A stretch of DNA of 63,861 nucleotides from an uncultured Flavobacteriia bacterium (GTDB lineage: Bacteria > Bacteroidota > Bacteroidia > Flavobacteriales_D > Crocinitomicaceae): NCBI GenBank assembly GCA_903873915.1, contig CAIQQH010000017.1:1-63861 (forward strand), in the 5' to 3' direction. Of the stretch, positions 46,301 through 53,892 are shown one piece after another; position 1 is the first letter of the stretch; each line of letters begins with the position of its first letter. The position numbers and the translations under genes were made by a program. The notes beneath the pieces are model-generated. The model ran no database searches and had not been told where the DNA came from. It was given only the letters and a program-made list of their open reading frames with translations.

Positions 46301-46703
46301 TACCTTGTAATCCCATGGTACGTCCATCATCAGGATGGTAAAGGCGTGTAATTCCATAGGCATGCAGTTCTTCGATTTCAGTGGGAAGAATGGTACCACC
46401 TCCACCTCCAAAAATCTTAATGTGTGGCGCTCCTTTTTCCTTAAGGAGATCATGCATGTATTTGAAATACTCCATGTGACCCCCTTGATAGGATGTCATC
46501 GCTATGGCTTGAACATCCTCTTGAATGGCGCAGTTTACGACTTCTTCTACCGAACGATCGTGCCCGAGGTGAATCACTTCACAACCCGTAGATTGAATGA
46601 TTCGTCGCATGACGTTGATAGCGGCATCGTGTCCGTCGAACAAAGATGCTGCGGTAACGATGCGTATTTTATGTTGTGGTTTATACTGCTCCACTTTTTC
46701 CAT
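43326..46703 (-). CDS. icmF: Fused isobutyryl-CoA mutase (B12-dependent) IcmF
   Basis: A 1125-residue protein. I start at the ATG at 46703; the longer TTG frame overlaps the -7 element. Order: B12-binding domain (DGHDAAIN, about 24-31, including the lower-ligand His), MeaB-like chaperone GTPase (P-loop GTGGAGKSS, about 202-210), linker, then the CoA mutase barrel ([19 protein letters not shown] onward). IcmF interconverts isobutyryl-CoA and butyryl-CoA using adenosylcobalamin. The cofactor need matches the cobalamin-uptake locus at 12.9-16.9 kb, and isobutyryl-CoA is a product of valine oxidation. It is first in an operon with GH20 and cutC. Confidence 0.94.
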   Translation of the reverse strand: MEKVEQYKPQHKIRIVTAASLFDGHDAAINVMRRIIQSTGCEVIHLGHDRSVEEVVNCAIQEDVQAIAMTSYQGGHMEYFKYMHDLLKEKGAPHIKIFGGGGGTILPTEIEELHAYGITRLYHPDDGRTMGLQGMINDLVQKCDFAVGENVTNTDGIAEKFVPAIAHMISAAENYPEQSVEVLNQVREMAEKNHVPVLGITGTGGAGKSSLVDELVRRFLIDFSDKQIAVVSVDPSKRKTGGALLGDRIRMNSIRSERVYMRSLATRQSNLALSKHVAEAITILKAANYDLIILETSGIGQSDTEIIEHSDVSLYVMTPEYGAATQLEKIDMLDFADVISLNKFDKRGALDALRDVRKQYQRNHNLWESDVDSMPVYGTIASQFNDPGMNSLYKVIMDKVVEKTQAPLNSTFSITREMSEKIYVIPPDRTRYLSEISENNRSYDQWVNQQGFVADKLYGLHMSIQSIGASSLEDKDRLIKGLHEAFEKEKLNFDPKNWEILEKWEAKKKLYKDPEFNFKVRDKVLSIQTHSESLSHLQIPKVATPRYSSWGDILRWTLQENVPGEFPYTAGLFPFKREGEDPTRMFAGEGGPERTNKRFHYVSLGMPAKRLSTAFDSVTLYGNNPNLRPDIYGKIGNSGVSICCLDDAKKLYSGFDLCHPMTSVSMTINGPAPMLLGFFMNAAIDQNCEKYIKTNNLEKEVEAKIVEIYRAKGTVRPTYQGDLPEGNDGLGLMLLGATGDQVLPADVYQKIKAETLTQVRGTVQADILKEDQAQNTCIFSTEFALRLMGDVQQYFIDHGVRNFYSVSISGYHIAEAGANPITQLAFTLANGFTYVEYYLSRGMSINDFGPNLSFFFSNGIDPEYAVIGRVARRIWAKALSRKYNANARAQMLKYHIQTSGRSLHAQEIDFNDIRTTLQALYAIYDNCNSLHTNAYDEAITTPTEESVRRAMAIQLIINRELGLSKNENPLQGSFIIEELTELVEEAVLSEFDRITERGGVLGAMETMYQRSKIQEESLHYEMLKHTGEFPIIGVNTFLSSKGSPTVLPKEVIRATEEEKEYQITMLSNLHQVNADTAVEGIAQIQDAAISNRNMFEELMETCKFASLGQITNALFEVGGQYRRNM

Positions 46704-46730
46704 AACGATTGAGGTATTTACATACAAACT

Positions 46731-46738
46731 CAAAAGTA
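46731..46738 (-). promoter_or_regulatory. -7 element of icmF
   Basis: Minus-strand TACTTTTG lies 27 nt before the icmF ATG at 46703. The TTG within it is the first codon of a spurious longer reading frame. Confidence 0.55.
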
Positions 46739-46796
46739 CAAAATGAAGCCGAAACGGAAGGCTGAAACCCCTAAAAACTGAAAGCTATTTTGGTGA

Positions 46797-46820
46797 TTTT
46801 GGAAAGAATCATTTCCAAAA
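46797..46820. promoter_or_regulatory. Perfect 9-bp inverted repeat in a divergent promoter region
   Basis: TTTTGGAAA and TTTCCAAAA are separated by GAATCA. The repeat sits in the 257-nt gap between icmF and the divergent SiaC-like gene, about 58 nt upstream of the icmF -7 element. It resembles a dimeric-regulator operator; there is no T-run for a terminator. The rest of the gap shows nothing else I can name. Confidence 0.45.
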
Positions 46821-46960
46821 TTAAGCTGCTCCTATGTAGAAACACGTAGTTGCCCGTAGTGCGTTGCGCTGATTTTGCTCTGGTCCGAGAGTGTATTTAC
46901 TTCATACACGATGAAAGATGCCGAACATTGTTCTATAAAACAAATAAACACACACATACC

Positions 46961-47359
46961 ATGAATACACTTAACATTAAATCAACAGCATTGACGCCAG
47001 CAGTTAACTGCAATCCTTCAACGGGAGTAATCGAAATCTCAGGACGCTCTTTGGGAGTTAATCCCACAGAATTTTGGTCAGAAATTCAAACATGGTTATT
47101 GCAATACTTGGATTCGCCAGTTGAACAAACCATCATCAACTTAGAGTTTGAATACTTGAACACCTTGAGTGTAAAACAGCTATTCACTTTTTTAAAGATC
47201 AGCCAATTTTTACAACTCAAGGGGCACAAGGTGCAGATCAATTGGATCTACGAAAAATACGACGAAGATATTTTGGAACTTGGGTATGACATTCAAAATC
47301 TATTGACTGTTCCCATGCAATTCAAAACGCAGTTGACATCTTTTTACGGAGCAGCTTAA
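46961..47359 (+). CDS. SiaC-family (DUF1987) regulatory phosphoprotein
   Basis: A 132-residue protein starting at the ATG at 46961. ALTPAVNCNPSTGVIEISGRSLGVNPTEFW and the later YLNTLSVKQLFTFLKISQFLQLKGHKVQINWIYEKYDEDILELGYDI are the DUF1987 signature. In Pseudomonas SiaC is a partner-switch protein controlling a diguanylate cyclase through SiaA/SiaB. The usual phosphorylation site would be a Ser/Thr in the GVIEISGRS region. No SiaA/B-like kinase or phosphatase gene is adjacent, so its partners are elsewhere. It is convergent with the VWA gene. Confidence 0.87.
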   Translation: MNTLNIKSTALTPAVNCNPSTGVIEISGRSLGVNPTEFWSEIQTWLLQYLDSPVEQTIINLEFEYLNTLSVKQLFTFLKISQFLQLKGHKVQINWIYEKYDEDILELGYDIQNLLTVPMQFKTQLTSFYGAA

Positions 47360-47395
47360 TTCTTTCACTTGACAGCTGGGCTTACTCCGAAGAGT

Positions 47396-48517
47396 TTAGC
47401 CCCCAATTTGGAGGAATTTTCCACCGGTCATCTTGAACTTCATGTTCCCGAAACGGATGACCTTTCCTTCCCCCATGGTGGCGATGTTGGCCAGATCCTC
47501 TTCCATGGTATGAATTGACCCACCAGTGGCATAGGCAAGATCGAGATAAAGTGTATTCATCCGGTCTTCGACCCCACAAATAATGATGTGCACAGGAATT
47601 TTTTGATTCTTTAAAAACTCCAGCAGGTGCATGTCGCAAGGATTTTCCCAGTTGTCTGCAATGAGCACAACATTGCCTTTATTCTCTGGGAATTTCTTAA
47701 TGGCATAACAGATTGCCTCAAGGTCATTTTCAGAATGTTCGCCTTTCCGCATCGCTTCAAAAGCAGTTTCAATCACTTTCGTTGTGTTGCCTGATTCAAT
47801 GCTCCAGATCCCCGTTTCATCGAACTTAGATGTTTGATTTGTGCTCAAATCATAATCATCATTGAAAAAGACAATTTGCTTGAATGTATTGAGCTTCTGA
47901 TTGCTTTTGATCCAAAACAACAATTGTGCTGTATAGGGCGACATACTCCCAGTCACATCGCAGACCACGAGCATATCTTTCCATGTTTTATTTCGACTAA
48001 ACACCTTAAGTAAAGTCGAGTCAGTAGGCGCTACTTTTCCATCAATAATATCAGTGATTAATTTATTCTCGTCTTGATACGTGGGCATCGGGCGGTAATA
48101 AATGACAAAACCATGAAAATAACTTTGAATGTTCCCCGTATGTTCAACCCCTGTTTGTTTTACAATTTGCCATTTAATCATCGGATTATTAAACGCTGAG
48201 GGCAGGTGAATATACAATTCAAGCACACGCTTTCTGTTTAATTCTGTGAAATTTTCTCCAACAGGGTAATCACTATAGACCAAATCAACTCCTATAAGCG
48301 TTTGCCCATCCAATTTTTCAAGCTCAGATAAAGTCAAAATGGAATAGTCGCCAGGTGTCATTTTCAGCTTTAAGTGGGAGAAATTGTTCTTGTCGGGCGC
48401 GTATTTGTCTACAACCACGGTATCCTTGAAACGAATAATCTCCTTGATATTCACTTGAGCTGCGGCATATCCTTTCACCAAAAGAATGATTACCAATATG
48501 TTCATTAACTTCTTCAT
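47396..48517 (-). CDS. Secreted VWA-domain protein
   Basis: A 373-residue protein with signal peptide (1-21, ending AAAQ). An N-terminal beta region is followed by a von Willebrand factor A-like domain from about 182: DVTGSMS at 187-193 is the MIDAS metal site, and further Asp residues (FFNDDYD, ADNWENPCD) complete it. VWA domains bind proteins through a metal. It lies 65 nt downstream of a TonB receptor on the same strand, so the two may be co-expressed. The binding partner is unknown. Confidence 0.82.
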   Translation of the reverse strand: MKKLMNILVIILLVKGYAAAQVNIKEIIRFKDTVVVDKYAPDKNNFSHLKLKMTPGDYSILTLSELEKLDGQTLIGVDLVYSDYPVGENFTELNRKRVLELYIHLPSAFNNPMIKWQIVKQTGVEHTGNIQSYFHGFVIYYRPMPTYQDENKLITDIIDGKVAPTDSTLLKVFSRNKTWKDMLVVCDVTGSMSPYTAQLLFWIKSNQKLNTFKQIVFFNDDYDLSTNQTSKFDETGIWSIESGNTTKVIETAFEAMRKGEHSENDLEAICYAIKKFPENKGNVVLIADNWENPCDMHLLEFLKNQKIPVHIIICGVEDRMNTLYLDLAYATGGSIHTMEEDLANIATMGEGKVIRFGNMKFKMTGGKFLQIGG

Positions 48518-48582
48518 AGTTCGATTAACCGCACTTGTATGAAAAAGTAACAGAAGAAAAAAAATGGAAAGATTTTGGTGAC

Positions 48583-51210
48583 TTAAAAACGCAGGATCAA
48601 CTTAAGGTTAAATCGACGTTGAGTGAGGTAATTTGGGATCGAATAGAATTTTCCTCCAACATCTTGGATCCATTGTTTTGACAAGACATTATTGATGCCC
48701 AATAAATTGAAAACTTCAAAGGAAACTATGGCATCAGTGAAGGTCTTCCTGAAGAAATTCTGTTTCTTTTTTTCATAGAGTAAATCGTACGACATTCCTA
48801 TATCTACACGGAAATACGCCTTCATTCGAAGGGTGTCTTTGTATCGATTAAAGTCTGGCGGACCGTACGGCAAACGCGATCCATATTGAAGGCCCATCTG
48901 CACAGTAAAACGCTCAAATCCGGGCATCTGGTCTTGTATTAAAGCGCCAAAAGTCAACCATTGGTCAGTAGGCTTGGGGATAAATCCAGGATAAATTGTC
49001 GCACTATCAACTACAACCTGATCGGCGCTGTAGCCAAAAATAATTTTCTCTCCCGCCGCATTGTAATACTCCTTGTAAGAGTCGTGGCGAAGATCTTCCA
49101 TGGTGTGCATCAAACCCATTTTAAAATACGATTCAATACCTTCTACAAATTGACCGTGAATGTTCAAGTCTAGTCCGTATGCATAGGCAACGGCATCATT
49201 TGTGGCATAATACCTTGTGCGCACATTGTCAATTTCATAGGGATTCACGTCCCAGATGTACTTGTAATATGCTTCCGCTGTGAATTTAAACGGTACCTCA
49301 CGTCCCCACATATTGAAATAGACATCTGTTCCTGTGACAAAGTGAAATGATTTTTGCGCCTTGACATCGAGGTTTAATGCACCATTAAATGTTCTGAATT
49401 CACGGTAAAATGGAGGTTGATAATACAAACCCGTCGCCATTCGAAAGCTAATGTTTCTACGTGCCACCTTGCCCTTGTTCACCATATACATTCGAGGAAC
49501 ATAAGTCAAGGCCATTCGCGGTGTGACATACCCTTCATGATTTGCTGTGGTGTACCCTGCACGTGTTCCAAAACTAAAGCTCAATCGAGCCGTAGATTCT
49601 TTGATCGTATCCGAGTATACTTTTGTTGTTTTTACACCATTTACTTTCACGCGTTTACGAACCGTAACCACATGATTTTTCTTTGTTTTCGACCATTGGG
49701 AATTCAACTGAGCAAATCCTGTAAAACGTTCTGAACGCAATTGCAAATTGCTTTTGATGGTCTCAAACAATTCAACTACATTGGGACTTCCCTGAGGGAC
49801 ACTGTACCCGGCTGAATCGATCATTTTCCATTCACTAAGCACGTCGGTAAACTCGTCGTGTTGGTAATTCACGCCCCAAAGTGCCGTGATCCGACTGTAT
49901 CGGACGGAATCTTCCGCCTTAAATCCATTTTTAAATTCATGGCTACCATTGTGATAAATGTTGATGATTGTTGCATTGAGCTTATTTCGTGCGTGATTCA
50001 AAAAAGTCCCTACGCCAAGCACAGCCACTGAATCGCCATACTCTTCCTTTGATGGATCAGTTTCGAGTTGATTGATGTAATACTGGCCTTGAATGTCGAA
50101 ATATTCACGTTCAACCGTATTAAAAACTGTTGCATACAGATCGAGTTTGGTCTTCTTTGTAGGCTGCCATTTCAATGCTGTTCCCCCCATCATCGTTTGA
50201 AAGCGCGTATCCTCCTTCCCATCAAAATAAATCATAAATGAATACGCCTCATTGGCCGTTCCAAAATCTGTTCGTTGACTTTGCGGAGTAAAGCGATAAT
50301 TGTTGCTTGAAAAATGGGAAATCACGCTCCAAGTCAACTTTTCGGTAATCTTATAGTTTGATAAAAACTGAACATCCCAAAATACAGGATTGTATGAGCC
50401 TTTTGTAGGCAAGGAATTCAATAAATACCCATTGGATCGATAGCGTGCGCCAAAGAGATAGCTGAAACGGCTGTTTACCTCTTGCTCAGTGTGCAATTCA
50501 ACCCCAAGCAATGAAGCCATTACTGAGCCCGCAAATGGTTTTGGTTTTTTATACTCAATATCAAGAACAGAACTCAGTTTGTCGCCATATTGCGAATCAA
50601 ATCCCCCGGCTGAAAACTTCACAGAACCAACGAGCGCCGAATTGATAAAGCTCATCCCTTCTTGTTGACCACTGCGCGTTAGAAAAGGCCTGTAAATAGT
50701 GAACCCGTTGACATAAACTAGGTTTTCGTCATAACTACCGCCGCGTACATTGTAATTCGTTGTTAGCTCGTTGTTCGATGTGGCCGCCGTCGTATAGGTC
50801 AAAAAACGCTCGTAACTTCCGAGAGGAATATTCTGGACATCCGTTATTTTTAATGTGGGCAATTCTAAAGGATCTTGACGTATTTCATGGACGGAAACTC
50901 CTGTTTCTTGTTGAAAATTAAACCGAATATCTGGAGCATTTACTTCGGTTCTTGACACAATCAACGTTCGTTTCTCCTCTAAATCCGAAGATCGAAAACT
51001 AAGCGTAACAGTGTCTCCAATCGACACATGAAGGATGTAAGTCCCGAGTGAATCTGTATAAGTCAGACTTGGGGATGCCTTGTCACAAAAAACCTTGACA
51101 TTTTCGACTGGCTTTCCTTTTTTATCCAAGCAAAATCCCTTTACGACCGCTTGCTGCGCGATTGAATTTAGCGCTACACAGAAGAAAAGAAATGTGAGAA
51201 TTTTGCTCAT
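48583..51210 (-). CDS. TonB-dependent receptor (substrate unknown)
   Basis: An 875-residue outer-membrane protein: signal peptide (1-18, ending SIAQ), CarboxypepD_reg-like domain (about 20-95, VVKGFCLDKKGKPVENVKVFCD), a plug-like domain (about 125-230, with SNNELTTNYNVRGGSYDENLVYVNGF and VGSVKFSAGGFDSQYGDKLSSVLDI) and a barrel ending FNLKLILRF. Aromatic C-terminus and length fit outer-membrane receptors. It has no SusD-like partner nearby, but a VWA protein follows. No substrate can be named. Confidence 0.88.
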   Translation of the reverse strand: MSKILTFLFFCVALNSIAQQAVVKGFCLDKKGKPVENVKVFCDKASPSLTYTDSLGTYILHVSIGDTVTLSFRSSDLEEKRTLIVSRTEVNAPDIRFNFQQETGVSVHEIRQDPLELPTLKITDVQNIPLGSYERFLTYTTAATSNNELTTNYNVRGGSYDENLVYVNGFTIYRPFLTRSGQQEGMSFINSALVGSVKFSAGGFDSQYGDKLSSVLDIEYKKPKPFAGSVMASLLGVELHTEQEVNSRFSYLFGARYRSNGYLLNSLPTKGSYNPVFWDVQFLSNYKITEKLTWSVISHFSSNNYRFTPQSQRTDFGTANEAYSFMIYFDGKEDTRFQTMMGGTALKWQPTKKTKLDLYATVFNTVEREYFDIQGQYYINQLETDPSKEEYGDSVAVLGVGTFLNHARNKLNATIINIYHNGSHEFKNGFKAEDSVRYSRITALWGVNYQHDEFTDVLSEWKMIDSAGYSVPQGSPNVVELFETIKSNLQLRSERFTGFAQLNSQWSKTKKNHVVTVRKRVKVNGVKTTKVYSDTIKESTARLSFSFGTRAGYTTANHEGYVTPRMALTYVPRMYMVNKGKVARRNISFRMATGLYYQPPFYREFRTFNGALNLDVKAQKSFHFVTGTDVYFNMWGREVPFKFTAEAYYKYIWDVNPYEIDNVRTRYYATNDAVAYAYGLDLNIHGQFVEGIESYFKMGLMHTMEDLRHDSYKEYYNAAGEKIIFGYSADQVVVDSATIYPGFIPKPTDQWLTFGALIQDQMPGFERFTVQMGLQYGSRLPYGPPDFNRYKDTLRMKAYFRVDIGMSYDLLYEKKKQNFFRKTFTDAIVSFEVFNLLGINNVLSKQWIQDVGGKFYSIPNYLTQRRFNLKLILRF

Positions 51211-51245
51211 GGGCCGATCTAAAACGCGTATTTCAAAGGATTATT

Positions 51246-52832
51246 TTACGAACGAAGAACAACAAAATCTGGATCAAATGGATCAATCGACGCGCAAACA
51301 CGCTGGACAAACCCGTTCAAGTCGCCATCGGCTGCCAAGGAAAACACACTCACCGATCTTTCCTGCATTGAATTCTTAGGCACAATGCGCTCATGGATTT
51401 GCTCGATGGCCCGCAATGCCGTGTCGTGACGTTGCTTTACCGTTTTGGTGATTTTATCTTTAATACTCTGAATGGTTTTTTCAAGACGGACACCCTCTGC
51501 TTCGGCATACCCCGAAAGCCCTTCGTCGCATAACAAGACATGAGTTGTAATGCTTTCACGCAAAAGTTCGAGGTGTTCATCAATTTGAGTAAAGTCCACC
51601 TCATCGGAAGCTTTTAAAGCCAAGTACTGTTCTTTCAGCCGATGCACATCCTGGAACATGTCCTCTAGGACAATTCCATACTTATCCATTTTTTTTGCCG
51701 TGGATGAATCAATCATCAAGATAGACGTTCGCACTTGAATGAGCGGATAAGGAACCGAAACCTGATCGAACACGCCTTTCAATTGCAACCAATATGAAAT
51801 TTCTCCTGCCCCACCGACGTAACACAGGTTAGGAAGCAAAAGTTCTTGATAAACCGGTCGAAGAATAACATTCGGTGAAAATCGTTCTGGATGAACACTT
51901 GACTCTTCAAGTAATTCCTTCAAGGTACGTTTTCCTATTCCCTCAATAAAAAACCCGTCCTCAATTTTTATAATTCTTTCGCGCGCATTCGCTGTCAGAT
52001 AAAACAAATTCACTTCACGTGGTGTGGCTTGAACTTTCCAACCTTCATGATTCAAGCATTCGTTTGTTTTAACAACAGCCTTGTAGGAAAACTCTTCACT
52101 TAATTCTTTATGAATGATTGGAACGAACTGTCTCTTCAGTAATGCATGATCCCCGTCAATACACAATAAACCGTATTCCGAAAAAAGCTCATGAATCAGT
52201 GAAAAAGAAGCTTCAGTCAAGGTATCACCAGAATAAGCGGATAAAAATGCGTCAATTTGCGAGGTGTCCACTCGGCTAAAGGAAGTGTGAATTTCATCTT
52301 TCAATGCCTCCAGTCCTTCGGTTTCAAAACGGCCTACTGCGCCCGTTTGCGCTGTCTCCCATTTTAACTCACGACCAAACAATTCAACGCTAGAAATTTC
52401 TTCGTAGTCGTGATCTTCCGTTGCCATCCAGAAAACAGGAACAAACTGGCAACCCGGATATTCTTTTTTTAATTCCTCACTAAGTCGAATGACATGAAGA
52501 ATTTTGTAGATCATGAAAACAGGACCAGTGAAAACGTTCAATTGATGTCCTGTTGTTAGTGTAAAACACGCGGGGTTACTGATGCCCTCAATATTTGATT
52601 GAACTGCTGACGATTGTTTTTTGTCGGAATACAATTCTTCCCAATACGCTTTCAATATTTCACGTGAATTGGTACCGAAAGAATTTTTCTTTAATTCGAT
52701 TTGATTTGAGAAATGTTCAAGCGAAAAAGAATTTTGAATAAATGGGAGAACTTTTTCTTGGTCCGACGCAAGCATGAGCTGTTGCTCCGTAAAATAACCT
52801 GTATGCGATCGCGGGATGTTGAACTTTTGCAT
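51246..52832 (-). CDS. bshC: Putative cysteine ligase BshC
   Basis: A 528-residue protein of bacillithiol synthesis, thought to add cysteine to glucosaminyl-malate. I start at the ATG at 52832, 3 nt after a -7 element; the TTG at 52838 is part of that element. TTGHQLNVFTGPVFMIYKILHVIRL, VPVFWMATEDHDYEEI and LRPVYQELLLPNLCYVGGAGEISYWLQLK are diagnostic, and the C-terminus has a coiled-coil-like helix. Bacteroidota commonly carry bsh genes. No bshA or bshB is adjacent. Confidence 0.94.
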   Translation of the reverse strand: MQKFNIPRSHTGYFTEQQLMLASDQEKVLPFIQNSFSLEHFSNQIELKKNSFGTNSREILKAYWEELYSDKKQSSAVQSNIEGISNPACFTLTTGHQLNVFTGPVFMIYKILHVIRLSEELKKEYPGCQFVPVFWMATEDHDYEEISSVELFGRELKWETAQTGAVGRFETEGLEALKDEIHTSFSRVDTSQIDAFLSAYSGDTLTEASFSLIHELFSEYGLLCIDGDHALLKRQFVPIIHKELSEEFSYKAVVKTNECLNHEGWKVQATPREVNLFYLTANARERIIKIEDGFFIEGIGKRTLKELLEESSVHPERFSPNVILRPVYQELLLPNLCYVGGAGEISYWLQLKGVFDQVSVPYPLIQVRTSILMIDSSTAKKMDKYGIVLEDMFQDVHRLKEQYLALKASDEVDFTQIDEHLELLRESITTHVLLCDEGLSGYAEAEGVRLEKTIQSIKDKITKTVKQRHDTALRAIEQIHERIVPKNSMQERSVSVFSLAADGDLNGFVQRVCASIDPFDPDFVVLRS

Positions 52833-52835
52833 GTA

Positions 52836-52843
52836 CAAATGTA
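52836..52843 (-). promoter_or_regulatory. -7 element, 3 nt before bshC
   Basis: Minus-strand TACATTTG is followed by TAC and the ATG at 52832, so the transcript is expected to be leaderless. Confidence 0.6.
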
Positions 52844-52880
52844 ATCAACTCAAACATGACTTCATTCGAATGATTGCCCT

Positions 52881-52888
52881 TATCTTTG
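52881..52888 (+). promoter_or_regulatory. -7 element of the cyclophilin gene
   Basis: TATCTTTG matches TAnnTTTG and lies 14 nt before the ATG at 52903. Confidence 0.55.
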
Positions 52889-52902
52889 TCAAAAAAAAGA
52901 AC

Positions 52903-53355
52903 ATGGAAGCGATTATACGCACAAACAAGGGGGAAATGAAAGTATCCCTTTACACCGAAGACGCGCCGAATACGGTTGCTAATTTTGTTAAACTTGCCAA
53001 AGAAGGCTACTACGATGGATTAAAATTTCACCGCGTTATTCCAAATTTCATGGTTCAAGGCGGATGTCCGAATAGCCGAGATGGTGCGAAGGGAATGCCG
53101 GGAACAGGTGGACCAGGTTATTCCATCGATTGTGAAGTAAAAGGGGGAAGTCAGCACCACGACCGCGGAGTTTTGTCCATGGCACACGCTGGAAGAAACA
53201 CAGGAGGATCACAATTTTTCATTTGTCATTCTCGCGACAATACAGCACATCTCGATGGGAACCATACGTGCTTTGGTAAAGTTATTGAAGGCGTTGATAT
53301 TATTGACGATATCCGTCAAAACGACAGCATCGATTCGGTAGAAATTATTGATTAA
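52903..53355 (+). CDS. Cyclophilin-type peptidyl-prolyl isomerase
   Basis: A 150-residue cytoplasmic enzyme starting at the ATG at 52903, since the residues upstream are not family-like and include the -7 element. FHRVIPNFMVQGG, GPGYSIDCE and SMAHAGRNTGGSQFFI are the active-site segments of cyclophilins, with FGKVIEGVDIIDDI at the C-terminus. It catalyses proline cis-trans isomerisation. No signal peptide is seen, unlike the PPIC group at 3.4-7.5 kb. It ends in a strong terminator shared with a convergent lipoprotein gene. Confidence 0.95.
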   Translation: MEAIIRTNKGEMKVSLYTEDAPNTVANFVKLAKEGYYDGLKFHRVIPNFMVQGGCPNSRDGAKGMPGTGGPGYSIDCEVKGGSQHHDRGVLSMAHAGRNTGGSQFFICHSRDNTAHLDGNHTCFGKVIEGVDIIDDIRQNDSIDSVEIID

Positions 53356-53363
53356 AAAGTAAT

Positions 53364-53393
53364 AAAAGTCCAGCGTTAACTGGACTTTTTACT
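53364..53393. terminator. Bidirectional terminator
   Basis: Ten-bp perfect stem AAAAGTCCAG/CTGGACTTTT (53364-53373 and 53380-53389) with loop CGTTAA and T-rich flanks, between the cyclophilin and convergent lipoprotein genes. Confidence 0.88.
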
Positions 53394-53394
53394 T

Positions 53395-53715
53395 TTATTT
53401 TTTTGTCAGTTGCTTTGCCATTTTTACATAATTGGCATGCGCTTCCTTAAGATCTGGACAATTTTCAGCAATGGCATCTGCGAATTCCTTTGAAACAGGG
53501 TTTATGTCTTTTTTTTCAGCCATCTCCAGCGCACAAACCGCATAATTCGCGTCTGTCATATCGATATTAAGTGCTTTAAGCTCTTCACTTTCAACATCTT
53601 TTTTCTTCATGCATTCGCACATTTTGTTTGAAGCTTGGCGATAATCCTCCTTGCTAGGTCCGCAAGAAGCAAGAACTGAAATAACCACCACACCTGTAAA
53701 AAACACTTTTTTCAT
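53395..53715 (-). CDS. Small cysteine-containing lipoprotein
   Basis: A 106-residue protein with lipobox LASCG (cysteine at residue 18). The mature part is helical and contains further cysteines in MCECMKKK, YAVCALE and AENCPDL, which may pair as disulfides. I recognise no family. It is convergent with the cyclophilin gene; upstream of it lies an AT-rich gap with ATGAAAAGTGAAAAATTAAA-type low complexity (53753-53790) before dnaX. Confidence 0.72.
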   Translation of the reverse strand: MKKVFFTGVVVISVLASCGPSKEDYRQASNKMCECMKKKDVESEELKALNIDMTDANYAVCALEMAEKKDINPVSKEFADAIAENCPDLKEAHANYVKMAKQLTKK

Positions 53716-53878
53716 CCTTTGATTTTTTTTGATAAAAATAGGCAGAATGGCGAATTAATAAATGAAAAGTGAAAAATTAAAAATGAAGTACAGCTCATTC
53801 ATTCATGTCCATTCATTCCTTGATATGAATAGTTTTTAACAATCGGAAAAATTGATTAAAAATTTAAATTTCAAACAC

Positions 53879-53886
53879 TACATTTG
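53879..53886 (+). promoter_or_regulatory. -7 element, 6 nt before dnaX
   Basis: TACATTTG ends 6 nt before the dnaX ATG at 53893. The TTG in it is an in-frame but probably false start. Confidence 0.6.
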
Positions 53887-53892
53887 TTAATC

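Noticed and set aside
53753..53830. Functional regulatory array upstream of dnaX
   Set aside because: It is low-complexity AAATTAAAAATGA and CATTCATTC sequence with no clear symmetry; it may be only AT-rich spacer.
53884..53892. In-frame TTG start for dnaX giving three extra residues
   Set aside because: The TTG is the last three bases of the -7 element TACATTTG; the ATG at 53893 gives the normal DnaX N-terminus. The same reasoning removes TTG starts at 12212, 30279, 46733 and 52838.
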